Under the pieces are notes generated by a model, which had not been told where the DNA came from, made no database searches, and worked only from the letters and a program-made list of their open reading frames with translations. From positions 310,001 through 374,000 of the forward strand of contig JARGXX010000105.1 of assembly GCA_030374765.1 (NCBI GenBank): DNA of 64,000 nt. Reading direction: 5' to 3'. Positions 41,297 to 50,225 of the stretch are shown piece by piece. The position numbers and the translations under genes were made by a program. Position 1 is the stretch's first letter. Every line of letters begins with the position of its first letter. This stretch comes from Agarophyton chilense. Taxonomy: Eukaryota; Rhodophyta; Florideophyceae; Gracilariales; Gracilariaceae.

Positions 41297-42613
41297 GAGG
41301 AGGGTGATTCGAAGAAGAGCGGCAAGTCGACAAGCGAAAGAATCTGGTAGGTTAGCTGTACTAATGAGGAAGATAGCTAGTGGGTGGCGCACTGCGCTAT
41401 AGTCACGATGGCGATCAAAGAAATGAACATCCCCGCTCTGGTTCTCTCTACAGAGAGAGGAGAGTTGGTCGGAAGGTCGACTCGAAAGCTGAGAGAGGCC
41501 GGTGCGCGGCACGTTGCCGCGTGCGCTGGCAAAAAGAATTCGAGTCAATGGCGCGACACGTGCGCATCGTTGTGCAATTTTTGCATGTGGTGTTGTCTCA
41601 CAATTGCGTGGCACAGCAATCCATGTCACATACACGCGTTTGCAGCGGCTGCCGAGATGTTTGCCATCACCAAAGCTGATGAGCGAACAATGCGCATACT
41701 TTTCTCGCGTGAGAACGGGCAACGACAAAAGAGTCAAATAATGTAAGGAGGGAAAAAGGTTTATCGTTTGAAACTCATCAACTAGCGCCAAGTCTGCAAT
41801 GACGCCGTATCTTTGTCGTTCCAAAAAGGCAGGAGGCAAGATAAGTTAACCATCTTGATGAACGTGCTTCGAAAGAGAGCCATGGTGGCGTTTCATGTTT
41901 TTCAAGAGTTGATAGCCCTCTAGTTTCCTACAGCACGGCGAATGAAGACCGTTCAACTATTTGTCCAACTCTTGCTTCAGCAACAAGCCACTGGACACAA
42001 GTGTTCGAGTAATTCTGAATCGTCGATCATCCCCCGAAGCGATATGAGCTACTTTTCAGTTCTAAATGCCTTTGGTAGCCAAGAAGTCTGGCGCTTCGGA
42101 AGACGAGTGGCGCCGCGGGCCATTCTCAACTCCTCCTCCTCCTCCCCTCCTGCACTACTAGCTCTATCTCTAGAGATAGCGCAGCAGCTCTGATGGCAGC
42201 GGCAGGGGAGATCCCCGTCGTGACGCGTCACGCGCCGATTCGCTCTCCGAAACGTCACTGCGCAGCAAGCGCGCGTCGCAAAGCGCTCTCATTGGCTGTT
42301 TTTATCCGCAGTTCTGCACCGCTAGCCAACCATGAACGAGCTTTATATACACAGCATTTCGTGTACACTTGGGGAAATATACTTGCCATCCGAGCTCGCG
42401 GCTGTCCATGCGCAGCGCCTGCGCCTCTGTCTTTGCAATGCTCAAACCCTGTCTGTGCGGCGCTCTTTTCTCTGCCGTTCCTTCTTTACCTGTACTGTCT
42501 CTCCTTTTCCTGCGCTGCTCTGCACCGCAGATAGGGTTCTTTCTTTGTGAGTGAGTGTTCTTCCTCACGTTTGTCTTTGCTGTTGTTCAGGCATCCCCGC
42601 TTTTTCTGTTCTC
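41297..42613. promoter_or_regulatory. Divergent region upstream of glycerol-3-phosphate dehydrogenase
   Basis: 1.3 kb between the ASCC2-like gene (-) and GPD (+). The GPD-proximal half has a promoter-like set: a CT-rich tract (42131-42150), a perfect 16-bp palindrome (42164-42179), a 12-bp palindrome GTGACGCGTCAC (42220-42231), an ACGTCA CRE half-site (42252-42257), an inverted CCAAT (ATTGG, 42291-42295) and TTTATATA (42342-42349). A possible 44-bp leader intron has GTGAGT at 42547 and TTCAG ending at 42590. The order CRE, CCAAT, TATA, start is that of a pol II promoter. Confidence 0.45.
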
Positions 42614-43780
42614 ATGATGAAGCCTATTGTTATTCATACCGAGGCGGGTGCGCGTTCGCATGCGACCCCTTCCCCATCTCACTCTCGTCAGGAGTCTTGC
42701 GAAAACATTCTCCCCACAAAAAAGATATGCGTTGTTGGCGCCGGAAACTGGGGCAGTGCTGCAGCCGTCATTATTGCGAACAATGTCAAGAACTTCGAGT
42801 ACTATGACGATACCGTGAACATGTGGGTCCATGAAGAAATCATTGACGGTGAAAAGCTCACTGACATTATCAACCAAACTCATTGCAATGTCAAATATCT
42901 TCCGGACCATAGTCTGCCCGACAATATTGTCGCCGTTCCGGAATTAGTTGACGCAGCTGCTGACTGCAACGTGTTTGTATTTGTCCTCCCCCATCAGTTC
43001 CTCCCCCGCGCATGCAAGACGTTGAAGGGGCATATAGCACCAGATTCAATCGGCATCTCTCTAATCAAAGGTATTGACTTCGACGAAAAGGGCGTAGTGC
43101 TCATGACAGACGTAATCAAAAACGAGCTTGCCATAGATGTTTCCGTTCTCAGTGGGGCAAATATCGCCAACGAGATCGCCGCTGGAAAGTTCTGCGAATC
43201 GACAATCGGGTACACAAATGCCGACAACGCCATTGTGTTCTTCGAGATATTCAATAACCGCAACTTCCGTATCAGTCTTATCAAAGATACTAACGCCGTG
43301 CAGGTGTTTGGTGCTCTAAAGAACGTCATCGCTTTGGGCGCGGGCTTTTGTGATGCCTTGGATATGGGTAATAATACAAAGGCTGCATTAATCCGAATCG
43401 GTCTGCTCGAAATGCATCGCTTCGCCAGCAAGTACTTTGCGCCCATTCATGACGCCACAATGGTCGAATCATGCGGTCTAGCAGACCTTATCACAACATG
43501 CATGGGCGGTCGTAACCGACGTGTGGCTGAGGCTTTTGCTAGAGCTCGGGGAAAGCGATCATGGGAAGAGCTCGAAGATGAGATGCTCAAAGGTCAAAAA
43601 CTACAGGGCACAAGCACTGTGTTGGAGGTGATGAAGATTCTCAAACGTGATCAATGTGTGGAAGACTTCCCTTTCATTAAGCTGATTTTCCAGATAGCGT
43701 ATGAAGGTGCAGCCATTGAGACAATTGTGGATTTCCCTGACGAGCATGCAGCCGCTGCGCTGGATGATCTCGATGATTAA
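42614..43780 (+). CDS. Glycerol-3-phosphate dehydrogenase (NAD+)
   Basis: Reduces dihydroxyacetone phosphate to glycerol-3-phosphate with NADH; it supplies glycerolipid backbones and, in algae, glycerol or floridoside osmolyte synthesis. 388 residues from ATG 42614. CVVGAGNWGSAAA (about residue 40) is the Rossmann GxGxWG motif. KYLPDHSLPDNIVAVPEL, SGANIANEIA, GALKNVIALGAGF (catalytic Lys about 236) and CGLADLITTCMGGRNR follow in the eukaryotic GPD1 order. The ~35-residue N-terminal extension lacks a clear transit character, so a cytosolic form is likely. Upstream frame extension begins with GTG and would be within a putative leader intron. Length and motifs are complete. Confidence 0.95.
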   Translation: MMKPIVIHTEAGARSHATPSPSHSRQESCENILPTKKICVVGAGNWGSAAAVIIANNVKNFEYYDDTVNMWVHEEIIDGEKLTDIINQTHCNVKYLPDHSLPDNIVAVPELVDAAADCNVFVFVLPHQFLPRACKTLKGHIAPDSIGISLIKGIDFDEKGVVLMTDVIKNELAIDVSVLSGANIANEIAAGKFCESTIGYTNADNAIVFFEIFNNRNFRISLIKDTNAVQVFGALKNVIALGAGFCDALDMGNNTKAALIRIGLLEMHRFASKYFAPIHDATMVESCGLADLITTCMGGRNRRVAEAFARARGKRSWEELEDEMLKGQKLQGTSTVLEVMKILKRDQCVEDFPFIKLIFQIAYEGAAIETIVDFPDEHAAAALDDLDD

Positions 43781-44256
43781 AGCCGTTTAACCTCAAAAGC
43801 TTTGTGCGACACTCTTGGCTTCAAGACAGCGGCGATGAATTTACACCAAGCGCTATGCGCGGCTACGATGATTCCTTAATGTATCTGAGCGGTTTGGTCC
43901 GAGTTTTTATTTCCTCTAATAGCTACATGTAGAAAACAATGAACAGGAAAAAGAACATAAATACGGAGCGCAAAAAAAAAACTGTTCACAGAAGCTGCAG
44001 TCCGTTCTTGCTATGACGCATTCACAACTAACAAAATTTCGAACAATGGCGTGTTCATAAAGTGTACGAATGTATTCAAAGCACCATATGCATTCGTACC
44101 GAGATAAGCAAAACATCGGACATCGAGATGAAGATGTGCAGTACCAAAAAAACTCCATGCGCCGATAGCGACTACCAACTCTTCGCAGAAATAGATATGT
44201 TATAGTGGATCCAGTCGATAAGATACTGTATGACTCCCTAGCACCGCTGGACATTT
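43781..44256. other. Convergent 3' intergenic region
   Basis: 476 bp between the 3' ends of GPD and the KEA antiporter. AT-rich; short minus-strand frames are not convincing. Nothing else was seen. Confidence 0.4.
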
Positions 44257-46902
44257 CTACCTTACAGAATCTGATTCTACATCTTCAACAACAGCTGCCT
44301 TTTTTCCATGGGCGACCTCGTCTTCTACGAGCACACCATCTTGTTCCGCCGGCTCGTAGATATCCTCCGTGGCGTCAGTAGCAGTCGAGACGAGGGGGAT
44401 GTCCTCAGTTTTAACATCAGGTTTAAGAGGAAGGAGTTCCGGTTCTTCGCTCTCGTCTTCTTCTACCTCACCATTTTCGGCATCTGATGACTCTTGCTCT
44501 TGTTTGAGATGTGCCCTGGATCTCGACTCTTTGAAAATTGAACCAATAGTAGCAGTGACATCATCAGCCACACCAATCTCCGCAAGATTCTCCGATCTGG
44601 CCTCCTCAACCAAAGAGTTCACTTCGTCCAATGGAGTCCCGTAGTCAAGTAGAACTGCCCCACCTAGAAGCAATGAAGCCTCAAGCAGCTCAGGAACTAT
44701 AGCAGTGGCTCCAGCAGCCTGCAACAGTTTCTGGTGTCTGGCATCGCGAGCGCGACAAAACACCTTGACCTCTTCAAATTCTCGGCGAATGTTCTGAACG
44801 GCTCTCAACGCCTGTTCCGGGTCATCCAGTGTGACCACGACCGCACGGGCTCTCTCGACTCCTGCAACTCGTAAAACCTCAGGACGAGAGGCATCCCCAA
44901 AGAAGACCGGTAAGCCCTTGTTTCGTGCATCTATGACTCTTGTTGGAGACATATCGAATGCCATGTACCTCACAAGCTTGGCATCGAGCATTTCACAAAC
45001 GGATTGACCAACACGCCCCCAGCCGGCTACCATGACGAAATCGCGAGCATCAGCAGTGTCAGCATCCTCCATACGCACACCGATGAGCCCTCGTTTCTTC
45101 TCTAATTGAGACGATATTTGCCTTCCAGTAGCAGCGAGGAGTGGGGTTACTGCCATAGAAATGGCCACAACGAGCAGAAGCAGCTGGCTCAAGTCAGCAG
45201 GCAACACGCCGACTGTTTGTCCAAGTCCGAAAATAACGAACGCAAACTCTCCCCCTTGAGAGAGGAGCAGTCCAGTGCGTAGAGCGGAACCGACACTTAG
45301 GCCAAAGGCAACTCCCGCAGCTGCGATAACGCTAGCCTTGATCGCCAACAAGCCAGACACAAGCGAAACCACCTTGCTCATATTGGCCCAGGCCAGATTA
45401 AGATCAATTGAAAATCCCACAGTCATGAAGAACAAACCCAAAAGAAGACCACGGAACGGCTGGATGTCGGCCTCGACTTGATGCCTGAACTTTGTTTCTG
45501 CAAGCATAACGCCGGCTAAAAAGGCACCGAGAGTGTCACTCAATCCAAGCATCTGTGTGAGGGAGGAAGTACCGAGAACAGTGAGAAGGATGACTGCAAT
45601 AAAGGCTTCGGGACTTCTAGCGCGGGCAACAAAGCGAAAGAGAGGTTGCAAGGCGTTATTGCCCATGAAAATGATAAAAGCCAGAGCCAGTACAGCCTTG
45701 ACACTGGCAACACTTACGGCGCGCCACACGGCAGCTGGTGCGCCCGATCCGGCTAGAAGAGGTATGAGGACGAGGACCGGAACGACGACAAGATCTTGGA
45801 ACAAAAGAATGCCGAAGGCGGCGCGGCCAAAGCGAGTGCCAACTTCACCGCGCTCAGCCAGTAGCTGGAGCACAAAGGCGCTCGAACTGAGGGCTAAGGC
45901 CGCACCGACAACAATAGCAGCTTGGGATGTGATCCCCGCAGCGACAGCAGCGGCGGTGATGATAGCTCCTGAAACGAAGAACTGAACGGTACCCAGGCCG
46001 AAGACATCAGCGCGGAGTGACTTGAGCTTGGATGTGGAGAGTTCTAAGCCCATTTCGAAGAGAAAGAAAACGACACCGAGTTCTGCCAGAGCCTTTGTGG
46101 TGCGCACATCATTAACGAGGGCGAATCCGTTCGGCCCCAGTGCCACGCCGGCGGCTAAAAATCCAAGAATGGGAGAGATGCCGAGGCGGCGCGCAAGCGG
46201 GATGATAAGGACGGTGGCAATGAGCAGCACCAGCGCGTCGTTGACGGCATGTTGATGCGAGTCTTCGGGTTGATGAAGGAGCGAAAGCAGCGAGCGTCGG
46301 AGGCGCTCGATTCTGGCCGGCAGCGAAGCTAACAGAGCACTATGTGAATCAGATTGTTTCTCGGAGCCCTCAGGGAGGTTCCCGAGCGCCGAGGGTGCAA
46401 GCGGCGGCGGCGGCGGCTTCACAGCCACAGCGCTGGCAACGAAGACGCGTCCGGACGCACGAGCGCGCGCCGCAGCGGTGGGGACGGCCAAATCGGGGGC
46501 GTTCAAAGCGCGCAGCGGTGCCGGACGCAACACCTGCGCGGCGATGGTGATGACGGTGAGAGCCTTTCGCCATGGCGAGCGCGCAGCGCGCGGCGATGCG
46601 CGATGGTCCGATGCGCGATGGTCCGAGTAGGCGACCGCACTCAGCCGTAAGCTCCGCGGCTCACGACGAAGAGGAGCGCGGTTTTGACGCAGCGGGAGCG
46701 CGGCAACGAAGGCCGCGGACGCAGCTGGCGGCATGGCGGGCGGGCTTGAGGGGCGCGGGGTCGGGAGGTCGGGTGGGCGCCGTGAAGGCGAGGGGTGGCG
46801 TCGGTTGCGCTGTGCGCCAGCGTGTTTGCGGTGCGAGTTGGATCTGCGCGTTGGATCTGCGCCCTGCATGGCACGGCGCATCGTCCTCTGTAATGCTGTC
46901 AT
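44257..46902 (-). CDS. Plastid K+/H+ antiporter, KEA/CPA2 family
   Basis: Exchanges K+ for H+ across a plastid membrane. The 881-residue frame starts at ATG 46902; ATG 46734 (MPPAASAAFVAALP) is a plausible alternative. The first ~200 residues are Arg/Pro/Ala-rich and fit a long transit region. Residues about 216-600 form a Na/H-exchanger domain of 12-13 helices (ISPILGFLAAGVALGPNGF, LGVVFFLFEMGLEL, FGILLFQDLVVVP, LGAFLAGVMLAETKF, LLLSQGGEFAFVIFGLG). Residues about 619-740 form a TrkA-N (RCK) nucleotide-binding domain (VMVAGWGRVGQSV, FFGDASRPEVL). The C-terminus is acidic. Domain order matches plant KEA1/2/3. It is divergent from the cullin gene. Confidence 0.92.
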   Translation of the reverse strand: MTALQRTMRRAMQGADPTRRSNSHRKHAGAQRNRRHPSPSRRPPDLPTPRPSSPPAMPPAASAAFVAALPLRQNRAPLRREPRSLRLSAVAYSDHRASDHRASPRAARSPWRKALTVITIAAQVLRPAPLRALNAPDLAVPTAAARARASGRVFVASAVAVKPPPPPLAPSALGNLPEGSEKQSDSHSALLASLPARIERLRRSLLSLLHQPEDSHQHAVNDALVLLIATVLIIPLARRLGISPILGFLAAGVALGPNGFALVNDVRTTKALAELGVVFFLFEMGLELSTSKLKSLRADVFGLGTVQFFVSGAIITAAAVAAGITSQAAIVVGAALALSSSAFVLQLLAERGEVGTRFGRAAFGILLFQDLVVVPVLVLIPLLAGSGAPAAVWRAVSVASVKAVLALAFIIFMGNNALQPLFRFVARARSPEAFIAVILLTVLGTSSLTQMLGLSDTLGAFLAGVMLAETKFRHQVEADIQPFRGLLLGLFFMTVGFSIDLNLAWANMSKVVSLVSGLLAIKASVIAAAGVAFGLSVGSALRTGLLLSQGGEFAFVIFGLGQTVGVLPADLSQLLLLVVAISMAVTPLLAATGRQISSQLEKKRGLIGVRMEDADTADARDFVMVAGWGRVGQSVCEMLDAKLVRYMAFDMSPTRVIDARNKGLPVFFGDASRPEVLRVAGVERARAVVVTLDDPEQALRAVQNIRREFEEVKVFCRARDARHQKLLQAAGATAIVPELLEASLLLGGAVLLDYGTPLDEVNSLVEEARSENLAEIGVADDVTATIGSIFKESRSRAHLKQEQESSDAENGEVEEDESEEPELLPLKPDVKTEDIPLVSTATDATEDIYEPAEQDGVLVEDEVAHGKKAAVVEDVESDSVR

Positions 46903-47142
46903 TTGGTCGCGGCTTACAGCTTACAGAAGGGCGTTGCACTTCGTGTTGCGCACGTGGAGGAACGCAGGATCGGCCGCAGGCTGCCTCTCGCCTCCAAGCT
47001 GTGTCCATCTTTCTGGCGCATCATCGGAGTCAATCACTGCTTGTCACCTCGTACTTGATTGCGTTTCGCTGCGTTGCGTTTCGCTGCGTTTCGTTTCGCT
47101 GCGTTTCGTTTCGCTGCGTTTCGTTTCGCTTTCGTAGTGCCG
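46903..47142. promoter_or_regulatory. Compact divergent promoter KEA / cullin with 15-bp tandem repeat
   Basis: 240 bp between two ATGs. Its cullin-proximal end (about 47060-47135) is a tandem repeat of TTTCGCTGCG/TTTCGTTTCGC, roughly 15-bp units, immediately upstream of the cullin start. The repeat stays open in the cullin frame without an ATG, so it is probably 5' UTR. Confidence 0.5.
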
Positions 47143-49443
47143 ATGGCCAGCGGCGCGCAGAGAACGTCCGCGCGCGGCGCCGATGCGGCTCGCTCGCGCG
47201 CCTCACGCCCGACGCCGGCGCAGCCCCCCCGCTCTGGCGCGCCGCGCAAGATACGCATCCGCAGCTACGCCCGCAAGCCGTCGGCGCCGCCAGAACTCTT
47301 CCGCCACGCGTGGTCCGTGCATCTGCAGCCCGCCGTTGATGCCGTGCATCAGAGCCGTCCGGTTACCGCCTCTCTACAAGAGCTATACGATTATGTACAC
47401 GACGTGGTGCTTCATCGTCATGCGCCCGTGCTTTATGCCGCTCTGCGCGACGCTTGTGACCGCCATATTGCCACTAGTATTGCTAAGCTGGCCGCTGTGC
47501 GCGCGGGCGAGCGCGCCTTTCTCGAGGCCGTCTTGGCTGAGTGGGATGCGTTTTGTGCACATATGTTGCGCATCAGAGAGATCTTTCTTTACTTGGACCG
47601 TACTTATATTGTCCATGCCGCTCACCCGGAAGCGCGTTCCTTCTGGGATATGGGCCTGCTCCTGTTCCGCAACCATTTCTCGTCTGCGCCCAACTTGCAG
47701 AACCACACCGTCAACTGCCTTCTTTCCCTTATTAACAGTGAACGCGATGGTGATGCCGTCGACGTCTCCCTCATTCGCAATCTTCTGCAAATGTTTACCG
47801 CTATAGGCACCTACGACAAGGCCTTTGAGAAGTCTTTTTTGGCCGCCACCGATGCCTACTATCGCAGCGAATCACACAAATTAATTGCTTCCCGCGACGT
47901 CCCAGCATATCTCAAGCACGCAGAGCATCGTATCTACGACGAGTCCCAGCGCTCCGTGCGAACTCTTGACCCGCGAACTCGCAACCCTCTCATCTCAACT
48001 GTCGAAAAGCGCCTTGTCTCCGACCACGTGCACACTCTTCTCGAAAATGGCTTCAGTTCAATGTGCGACAACCACCGCAAAGATGACCTTAAGCGATGCT
48101 ACGTCGTCCTATCACGTGCCAGCGATCACATGCCACCAGACTCCGATTCCCCAAACGAACTCATGAAATCTCGACTGATTGATTATGTCAAGAAAGTTGG
48201 CCGTGCTATTGTAATGGACAAATCAAAAGACTCAGAGATGGTTCAGTCCCTCCTCAATTTGAAATCCAGCCTTGATGACCTCGTTAACTACTCATTTGAT
48301 GGTACTGAGGCCTTCAACACTGCCATAAATTTTGCGTTCGAGTCTTTTGTAAACGCTCGGGAAAACAAGCCTGCGGAGCTCATCGCCAAGTTTGTTGATG
48401 GCATTCTGCGCACGGGCAACAAAGGCTTCTCTGAGGAGCAGCTGGAGTTTACTTTGGACAAGGCCCTCACACTCTTCCGTTTTATCGACGGCAAAGACGT
48501 GTTTGAGGCCTTTTACAACAAGGACCTCGCGAAGCGTTTGCTGTACGACAAGTCTGCTAGTTTAGATCTCGAAAAGAGTATGATTTCGAAACTAAAGCAG
48601 GAGTGTGGGCCTCAATTCACGTCCAAACTGGAAGCCATGTTCAGAGATGTCGATGCAAGCAAGGATCTTATGCAAAGCTTTAGAACCCACAAGATATCGA
48701 AAATTAGGTTGCCCTCCGGCTTTGATCTCAATGTCTTCGTCTTGGAAGCTGCTCGATGGCCCCTCAGTACACAGCCTTCAAATGTCAAGTTACCCCAATC
48801 GCTCATTGATTGCCAAGAGGTCTTCAAGAACTTTTACCTTACAAAGCATAGCGGTCGAAAACTAGCATGGCAACATGTGGATGGATCATGCACTGTGAAC
48901 GCTCATTTTCCGGAGGGAACCAAGATCTTGCAGTTATCTCTGTATCAGACTATTGTAATGGTTCTTTTCAACGACGCTGACGAGATATCCTATCCTGATA
49001 TTGCCGAAGGAACGGGAGTTGACGAGAAGCCTCTGAAACGAACCCTTTTGTCGCTGGCTTGCGGAAAAGCTAGAGTATTACAAAAGCGACCTAAAGGTCC
49101 TCGGATTGCGTCCACTGACTCTTTCGTATTTAACAAGAAATTCACTCATCGCCTTACAAAACTCAAAATCAATGCTATCCAAATGAAAGAAACTGTCGAA
49201 GAGAATGCTGCAACGACAGAAAAAGTGTTCCAAGAAAGAAACTATCAGATCGACGCCGCTATCGTAAGAATTATGAAGACAAGGCGAACATTGCAGCATA
49301 CTGCGTTGCTTTCGGAGATATACAGTCAGCTGCGCTTTCCTCACAAGCCCGGGGATGTGAAGAAACGAATAGAGTCACTGATTGAACGCGAATACCTGGA
49401 ACGAGATGAAAACAATCCGCAGACGTATAACTACTTGGCCTGA
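47143..49443 (+). CDS. Cullin (CUL4-like E3 ubiquitin-ligase scaffold)
   Basis: Scaffold of a cullin-RING ubiquitin ligase. 766 residues from ATG 47143; a basic Ala/Arg-rich N-terminus (about 40 residues) precedes the helical cullin repeats (LQELYDYVHDVVLH; YLDRTYIV near 165). The cullin homology region shows KDVFEAFYNKDLAKRLL, SKLEAMFRDVDASKDLM and LIDCQEVFKNFYLTKHSGRKLAWQ. The end has the neddylation site IVRIMKTRR (Lys about 712) and the terminal winged helix with LIEREYLERD and NYLA. SKLEAMFRD-x-x-x-SKD and the N-terminus favour CUL4 (partner DDB1) over CUL3, but a phylogeny would be needed. Upstream non-ATG frame extension is repeat sequence. Confidence 0.9.
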   Translation: MASGAQRTSARGADAARSRASRPTPAQPPRSGAPRKIRIRSYARKPSAPPELFRHAWSVHLQPAVDAVHQSRPVTASLQELYDYVHDVVLHRHAPVLYAALRDACDRHIATSIAKLAAVRAGERAFLEAVLAEWDAFCAHMLRIREIFLYLDRTYIVHAAHPEARSFWDMGLLLFRNHFSSAPNLQNHTVNCLLSLINSERDGDAVDVSLIRNLLQMFTAIGTYDKAFEKSFLAATDAYYRSESHKLIASRDVPAYLKHAEHRIYDESQRSVRTLDPRTRNPLISTVEKRLVSDHVHTLLENGFSSMCDNHRKDDLKRCYVVLSRASDHMPPDSDSPNELMKSRLIDYVKKVGRAIVMDKSKDSEMVQSLLNLKSSLDDLVNYSFDGTEAFNTAINFAFESFVNARENKPAELIAKFVDGILRTGNKGFSEEQLEFTLDKALTLFRFIDGKDVFEAFYNKDLAKRLLYDKSASLDLEKSMISKLKQECGPQFTSKLEAMFRDVDASKDLMQSFRTHKISKIRLPSGFDLNVFVLEAARWPLSTQPSNVKLPQSLIDCQEVFKNFYLTKHSGRKLAWQHVDGSCTVNAHFPEGTKILQLSLYQTIVMVLFNDADEISYPDIAEGTGVDEKPLKRTLLSLACGKARVLQKRPKGPRIASTDSFVFNKKFTHRLTKLKINAIQMKETVEENAATTEKVFQERNYQIDAAIVRIMKTRRTLQHTALLSEIYSQLRFPHKPGDVKKRIESLIEREYLERDENNPQTYNYLA

Positions 49444-50225
49444 GTTTTTTTGTTCTTTTACTCATCTGGCTGAAATATTTTTATGTTTGCTGTTAGAGCT
49501 TTGTGCAAGTACGTTTTTGTCGTAATCGATTGCAAGGACTGAAGGCGTTTTTACTTCTTCTGTTTCTATTTGTGTGCAGACAGTTGGATCTGAGCGGTCA
49601 TGTAGCAACCTAAAAGCGCAAGTTACGGGAAAGGTGAACAGGGATGTGCCAATTCTGATCGAAACCCTTACACGGACTATTACCTACCGATATCAACAAG
49701 AGTGAGGCTCATGACGATATCTGGAAAGACTGGTTCGTAGTGCGCATAGCGCAGGTCGTTCTGGTGAACGTTTTTGTTTTGAAGGGAATGCTAGCGTGCC
49801 GTACTGTGTCAAGATTCAATGAAGCTGATTTCCGCGGTGGCCCCAGAGACTGATACTGAGGAGAGGGCTACCCGAAAATGCGTCATCCCTTTTCTTTGGA
49901 TTTCAAGCGACATTTAGCGTCGTTGTCGAAATACCATGGTGAGAGGAAACGGAGGCTGTTCTGTTGGGACCTAATCGTTAGATATGTTGTCTATAGTAAT
50001 AGTTAAAGAATTCGATCAATATAACTTTGGTCCGTTTCTGTTCCACTGTATATGCTTTAGTTCAAACTTTCCTTACGAACTCTGAAAACCCCCCTATCCC
50101 AGAATCGTTGTAGCGGGAACTACGTCAATCGTATATGGTTGTAAATAGAATGTAGTCTGCTCTTGTACGCCTCGCTGCGAGAACACACAAGCCCTTTGGT
50201 GTGCAGTAGATCCAATCCCCCTAAC
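49444..50225. other. Intergenic, 782 bp
   Basis: Between the cullin stop and the methyltransferase start. No open frame of note; AT-rich near 49980-50060. The methyltransferase frame extends back to 50163 but without an ATG. Confidence 0.4.

Noticed and set aside
41297-41839. N-terminal extension of the ASCC2-like frame
   Set aside because: About 180 codons without conserved look, rich in rare residue mixtures; ATG 41296 begins the protein-like part.
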